5,495 nt of DNA, from positions 1-5,495 of the forward strand of contig JAJFIM010000049.1 of NCBI GenBank assembly GCA_021774995.1, given 5' to 3'. How positions within the stretch are numbered: position 1 is the stretch's first letter; each line of letters begins with the position of its first letter. Shown here piece after piece: positions 5,127 through 5,495 of this stretch. The position numbers were made by a program, and so were the translations under genes. Under the pieces are notes generated by a model, which saw only the letters and a list, made by a program, of their open reading frames with translations, made no database searches and was not told the origin of the DNA. Source of the stretch: Alphaproteobacteria bacterium (GTDB taxonomy: Bacteria > Pseudomonadota > Alphaproteobacteria > SMXP01).

Positions 5127-5495
5127 ATGGCTTTACTTCCCATCCTCACCGCGCCCGATTCCCGCTTAAAAAGCGTCTCCCAGCCTGTGGTCCAGGTTAC
5201 TGACGAGACGCGCCGACTGATGGATGATATGCTGGAAACTATGTATGACGCGCCCGGCATTGGTCTGGCGGCGATCCAAGTCGGCGTGCCCCAGCGCATT
5301 ATCGTAATGGATCTTGCGGGGGAGGGCGAGGCGCCTGCGCCGCTTTACTTCATAAATCCTGAAAAGGCGCAGGCATCGAAAGAGATGGCGCGCCATGAAG
5401 AAGGCTGTCTGTCGGTTCCCGATTTTTATGAAGATGTAGAAAGGCCCGTCTCGGCCACCATCACATATCTGGATTATCATGGGCAAAAACAGACC
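5127..5495 (+). CDS. def: Peptide deformylase, C-terminus cut by the window edge
   Basis: Peptide deformylase removes the formyl group from the N-terminal methionine of nascent proteins at the ribosome, using an active-site metal ion (usually Fe2+). The 123 visible codons begin MALLPILTAPDSRLKSVSQP, a normal family start. Motif 1, GIGLAAIQVG, is at residues 44-53 with Q51 near the catalytic centre. Motif 2, EEGCLSVP, is at 91-98 and supplies the metal ligand C94. Motif 3 (HExxH), with the two histidine ligands and the catalytic glutamate, lies past the right edge, so an intact active site cannot be confirmed. About 45-55 residues are missing compared with the usual length. No Shine-Dalgarno precedes ATG 5127, and a candidate promoter fits leaderless transcription. 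It is divergent from rmuC. In many bacteria fmt follows def, but that part is outside the window. Confidence 0.96.
   Translation, partial: MALLPILTAPDSRLKSVSQPVVQVTDETRRLMDDMLETMYDAPGIGLAAIQVGVPQRIIVMDLAGEGEAPAPLYFINPEKAQASKEMARHEEGCLSVPDFYEDVERPVSATITYLDYHGQKQT

Noticed and set aside
1..5495. Search for a new system: CRISPR arrays, insertion sequences, tRNAs, toxin-antitoxin pairs, long repeats, retron-like RNA
   Set aside because: Nearly all of the window is taken up by known housekeeping genes and the gaps are all under 140 bp. I saw no repeat array, terminal inverted repeats with a transposase, or small gene pairs.

Overview
The window is a block of bacterial housekeeping genes, most likely from an alphaproteobacterium with moderate GC content. 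The lineage inference rests on five things. The DnaX ends in an alphaproteobacterial-type tau C-terminus. The RecR carries an ATNATVDGQTTA Toprim segment. The NudC has an N-terminal NPLDR motif. The SRP RNA is of the small bacterial type. The genes sit in the order nudC / ffs / dnaX-ybaB-recR / rmuC / def. I cannot place it more finely.

Layout from left to right. (1) A nudC gene on the minus strand runs off the left edge; it encodes an NADH pyrophosphatase with a zinc ribbon and a complete Nudix box. (2) A short divergent region follows. It holds a plausible promoter for the SRP RNA, and on the other strand an orphan Shine-Dalgarno sequence upstream of nudC. (3) The 4.5S-type SRP RNA gene (ffs) is on the plus strand. 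It has a perfect 12-bp closing stem and the GGAA tetraloop core. (4) dnaX encodes the DNA polymerase III tau/gamma clamp-loader subunit. A compact hairpin with a T-tract separates it from the next gene. (5) ybaB and recR form a tight plus-strand pair. (6) rmuC is on the minus strand and converges on recR with only 2 bp between the stop codons. (7) A 122-bp divergent region contains an exact 10-bp direct repeat and a possible leaderless promoter. (8) The first 123 codons of def (peptide deformylase) run off the right edge.

The genes fall into two themes. DnaX, YbaB, RecR and RmuC act on DNA: clamp loading, nucleoid or DNA binding, gap repair through RecFOR, and limiting DNA rearrangement. The SRP RNA and peptide deformylase act on nascent proteins, in membrane targeting and removal of the N-terminal formyl group. 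NudC handles NAD(H) and NAD-capped RNA.

I found no mobile element, CRISPR array, tRNA, prophage or defence-like gene, and no unknown protein-coding gene. The most interesting points are small: how gamma might be made from dnaX, the loss of zinc-module cysteines in DnaX, the terminator-like hairpin inside the usual dnaX-ybaB-recR cluster, and the repeat and leaderless arrangement at def. I did not find a new biological system here.
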